DNA from: Deltaproteobacteria bacterium
Lineage (GTDB): Bacteria; Desulfobacterota; Binatia; UBA9968
Direction: 5' to 3'
DNA: 7,024 nt
Assembly: GCA_016184235.1 (NCBI GenBank)
Contig: JACPDC010000079.1
Location: 1 to 7,024 of the forward strand
The translations under genes and the position numbers were made by a program. Below, piece by piece: positions 5,907 through 7,024 of this stretch. The first letter of the stretch is position 1. Each line of letters starts with the position of its first letter. The notes under the pieces are model-generated. The model was not told where the DNA came from. It worked only from the letters and a program-made list of their open reading frames with translations, and did no database searches.

Positions 5907-6040
5907 CACACACTCTTCGAAGTTGCCCTTTGGACGTTCGAGTCGTTTGAATCGTTCGAGTGGTTCGAGTCGTTCAAACCGTTCAAACGATTCGAACGGA
6001 GCGAAGCGATGGAACGATTGGAACGCCCGAGCGTTTTCAT
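5906..6040 (-). CDS. Possible translationally coupled 44-aa tripeptide-repeat ORF bridging petB and petD
   Basis: The ATG at 6040 overlaps the cytochrome b6 stop (ATGA). The frame stays open through the entire 9-nt repeat tract and ends in a TGA that overlaps the ATG of the cytochrome b C-terminal gene (TGATG). It encodes MKTLGR, then ten three-residue units (SNR SIA SLR SNR LNG LND and so on to SND SNV), then QRATSKSV. The product is polar, with no membrane helix or signal peptide, and no Shine-Dalgarno precedes the ATG. It may be a real linker-like peptide, a translated leader whose only job is to carry ribosomes from petB to petD, or an accident of a repeat whose unit length is a multiple of three. 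The reverse strand of the same tract is also open, as expected of such a repeat, which weakens the coding case. Confidence 0.3.
   Translation of the reverse strand: MKTLGRSNRSIASLRSNRLNGLNDSNHSNDSNDSNVQRATSKSV
5913..5918 (-). promoter_or_regulatory. Ribosome binding site deciding the petD start
   Basis: GAAGAG on the minus strand lies six bases before the ATG at 5906 but only three before the in-frame GTG at 5909, which favours the ATG. It is a moderate site, and initiation may be helped by the overlapping upstream stop codon. Confidence 0.5.
5935..5998. repeat. Inverted repeat (17-nt arms) within the 9-nt repeat tract
   Basis: CGTTCGAGTCGTTTGAA (5935-5951) is the reverse complement of TTCAAACGATTCGAACG (5982-5998) except for one position. 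It could fold in the petB-petD intercistronic RNA into a stem of up to 17 pairs with a 30-nt loop. No T-run follows in either direction, so it is not a convincing intrinsic terminator. Confidence 0.7.
5937..6026. repeat. Degenerate 9-bp tandem repeat, ten units in phase
   Basis: Ninety bases divide into ten consecutive 9-mers without phase slip. On the plus strand they read TTCGAGTCG, TTTGAATCG, TTCGAGTGG, TTCGAGTCG, TTCAAACCG, TTCAAACGA, TTCGAACGG, AGCGAAGCG, ATGGAACGA and TTGGAACGC. The rough consensus is TTCRARYSG. The half-palindromic unit (TTCGAA-like core) makes the tract readable as repeats on both strands and produces the inverted repeat within it. It fills most of the gap between the two cytochrome b genes. 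It may belong to a dispersed intergenic repeat family, which one window cannot show. Confidence 0.85.
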
Positions 6041-6813
6041 AACGACGGACCGGAGAAGCCGTCCCTGCGGATGCGCCAAAAATGAACCGCCATCAGGATG
6101 CTGGCGATCATCGGAATAAAGATGCAGTGGAGGATATAGAAGCGGAGCAGCGTGTGCGGCCCGATCTCTCCCCCGCCGAACAGAAACGCGCGCGCATCGT
6201 AGACGGGATTGACGCCGACGAATTCCGCGAACGGTCCCTCGTGGCCGAGCATCGGTGAAGCCCGCGCCATGTTGGAGCCCACCGTAACCGCCCAGATGGA
6301 GAGCTGATCCCACGGCAGGAGGTAGCCGGTAAAGCTCAAAAGCAGAGTCAGCACCAGGAGCAGGACCCCGACCACCCAGTTGAATTCCCGCGGCGGCTTG
6401 TAGGAGCCGGTGAGAAAGACGCGGAACATGTGGAGCCAGACGAAAACCACCATCGCATGGGCCGACCAGCGGTGCATGTTGCGCATGAGCATGCCGAAGG
6501 GCATGTCGAACTCGAGATACTTCATGTCCGCGTAAGCGTATTCCGCCACCGGGCGGTAGTAAAACATGAGGTAGATCCCGGTAACCACGGTGACCAGGAA
6601 CATGAGAAAGGTGAGCCCGCCCATGCACCAGGTGAAGCGCATGCGCACCCCGTGCCGGCGCACCTTGGCCGGATGGAGATGGAGAAAGACGTTCGCCGTG
6701 ACCATGAGGACCCGGTTGCGCGGCGTGTCCTCGTAGCCGTGGCGGAAGATCGCTTTCCAGACCTGGTTCTCGACGATGTCTCTCTTGAGATCTTCCAGAA
6801 ACTTGAGGTTCAT
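6037..6813 (-). CDS. petB: Cytochrome b6-type N-terminal cytochrome b subunit
   Basis: A 258-residue, four-helix dihaem cytochrome b. Helix A spans about 62-84, helix B 112-135, helix C 146-166 and helix D 222-248. Haem ligands are His114 (HRWSA) and His128 (WLHMFRVFLTG) on helix B, and His229 (RFYILH) and His244 (VHFWRIRRDG) on helix D. The 15-residue spacing on helix D is the b6 pattern rather than the 14 of mitochondrial cytochrome b. Cys63 in WCMGGLT aligns with Cys35 of plant cytochrome b6, which binds haem ci (cn) covalently, so a third haem near the Qi site is predicted. LPWDQLSIWAV (166-176) is the loop after helix C. The ATG at 6813 follows the Rieske stop by 13 nt with only a weak GGAT ahead of it. 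Its stop overlaps an ATG (ATGA). It is the quinone-binding core of a bc complex in the inner membrane, split from subunit IV as in b6f-type enzymes. Confidence 0.97.
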   Translation of the reverse strand: MNLKFLEDLKRDIVENQVWKAIFRHGYEDTPRNRVLMVTANVFLHLHPAKVRRHGVRMRFTWCMGGLTFLMFLVTVVTGIYLMFYYRPVAEYAYADMKYLEFDMPFGMLMRNMHRWSAHAMVVFVWLHMFRVFLTGSYKPPREFNWVVGVLLLVLTLLLSFTGYLLPWDQLSIWAVTVGSNMARASPMLGHEGPFAEFVGVNPVYDARAFLFGGGEIGPHTLLRFYILHCIFIPMIASILMAVHFWRIRRDGFSGPSL

Positions 6814-6826
6814 ATCTTTTTATCCG

Positions 6827-7024
6827 TCAGACTTTCAGGATGCTGTCCGGAAACTGCTCGTCCGGCTCCGTGCCGGCGTTCATCTTGAAGACCTTGCTCT
6901 TGTCGACCACGAGCTGGCCGTCGTCGCCCACGGCGATCTTGAAGCGGTCCAGCGGCCGCGGGGCCGGCCCTTCGAAGTTGAGGCCGGTCTTGAAAAAGCC
7001 GCTGCCGTGACAGGGACACTTGAA
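6827..7024 (-). CDS. Rieske [2Fe-2S] iron-sulfur protein, C-terminal part (5' end cut by window edge)
   Basis: The last 65 codons of a minus-strand gene running in from the right edge, ending in TGA at 6827-6829. It opens with FKCPCHGSGF: CPCHGS is box II of the Rieske cluster site, supplying one Cys and one His ligand plus a Cys that normally forms a disulfide. Then comes the Pro loop GPAPRPLDRF and a final strand region (FKIAVGDDGQLVVDKS). A 20-residue polar tail follows. Box I (CTHLG-type) and the N-terminal membrane anchor must lie outside the window. The protein carries electrons from quinol at the Qo site to the c-type subunit. First of the visible operon genes, 13 nt before petB. Confidence 0.95.
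   Translation of the reverse strand, partial: FKCPCHGSGFFKTGLNFEGPAPRPLDRFKIAVGDDGQLVVDKSKVFKMNAGTEPDEQFPDSILKV

Noticed and set aside
5937..6026. CRISPR-like array
   Set aside because: Units are 9 bp, contiguous and degenerate, with no spacers and no cas genes nearby.
5436..6119. Plus-strand frame crossing the 9-nt repeat (FES/FER-like repeats)
   Set aside because: It is antisense to petB and petD ends, and the open frame in the tract follows from a 9-nt unit lacking stops on either strand.
5906..6628. Long minus-strand frame extending upstream from the repeat ORF into petB
   Set aside because: Upstream of 6040 it is the out-of-frame shadow of cytochrome b6; only the part after the ATGA overlap is considered as a possible small ORF.

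Overview
The window comes from a GC-rich (about 60% by eye), probably Gram-negative and uncultivated bacterium with a cytochrome b6/Rieske respiratory chain. A split, b6-type cytochrome b, multihaem c-type cytochromes and a cupredoxin/carboxypeptidase-regulatory protein together recall NC10/Rokubacteria, Nitrospirota, Binatota or other 'deltaproteobacterial' lineages. That placement is inferred from gene style, not from a marker gene.

Layout: almost everything lies on the minus strand and reads from right to left. In transcription order it is: Rieske iron-sulfur protein (C-terminal 65 residues, cut by the right edge); cytochrome b6-type subunit with four helices; a 44-codon frame made largely of a degenerate 9-nt repeat; cytochrome b C-terminal subunit (subunit IV type); a 55-residue one-helix membrane protein; an 894-residue membrane-anchored octahaem cytochrome c with a long coiled coil; a 237-residue secreted cupredoxin-like protein; and a PiT-family phosphate transporter. 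On the plus strand at the left edge, the C-terminal part of a class II aldolase/adducin-family protein converges on the transporter with a 1-nt gap. No stretch over 300 bases lacks a gene.

Function: the first part encodes a quinol-oxidising cytochrome bc complex. The Rieske protein and two cytochrome b pieces carry the Qo chemistry and two b haems. A Cys at the plant-b6 Cys35 position suggests a third, covalent haem ci on the cytoplasmic side. No cytochrome c1 or f gene is visible. The octahaem protein occupies that place and probably passes electrons from the Rieske protein into the periplasm. The cupredoxin-like protein could be a soluble partner, but that is inference from position. The transporter is probably only a passenger at the end of the transcription unit.

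The most unusual structure is in the junctions. The b6 stop, the repeat-built 44-codon frame, the subunit IV start and the 55-residue ORF are linked by stop/start overlaps (ATGA, TGATG, TGATG), so translation could pass from gene to gene without strong ribosome binding sites. Two different repeat/hairpin elements sit between the complex genes: the 9-nt repeat tract and a REP-like palindrome just before the octahaem cytochrome gene.
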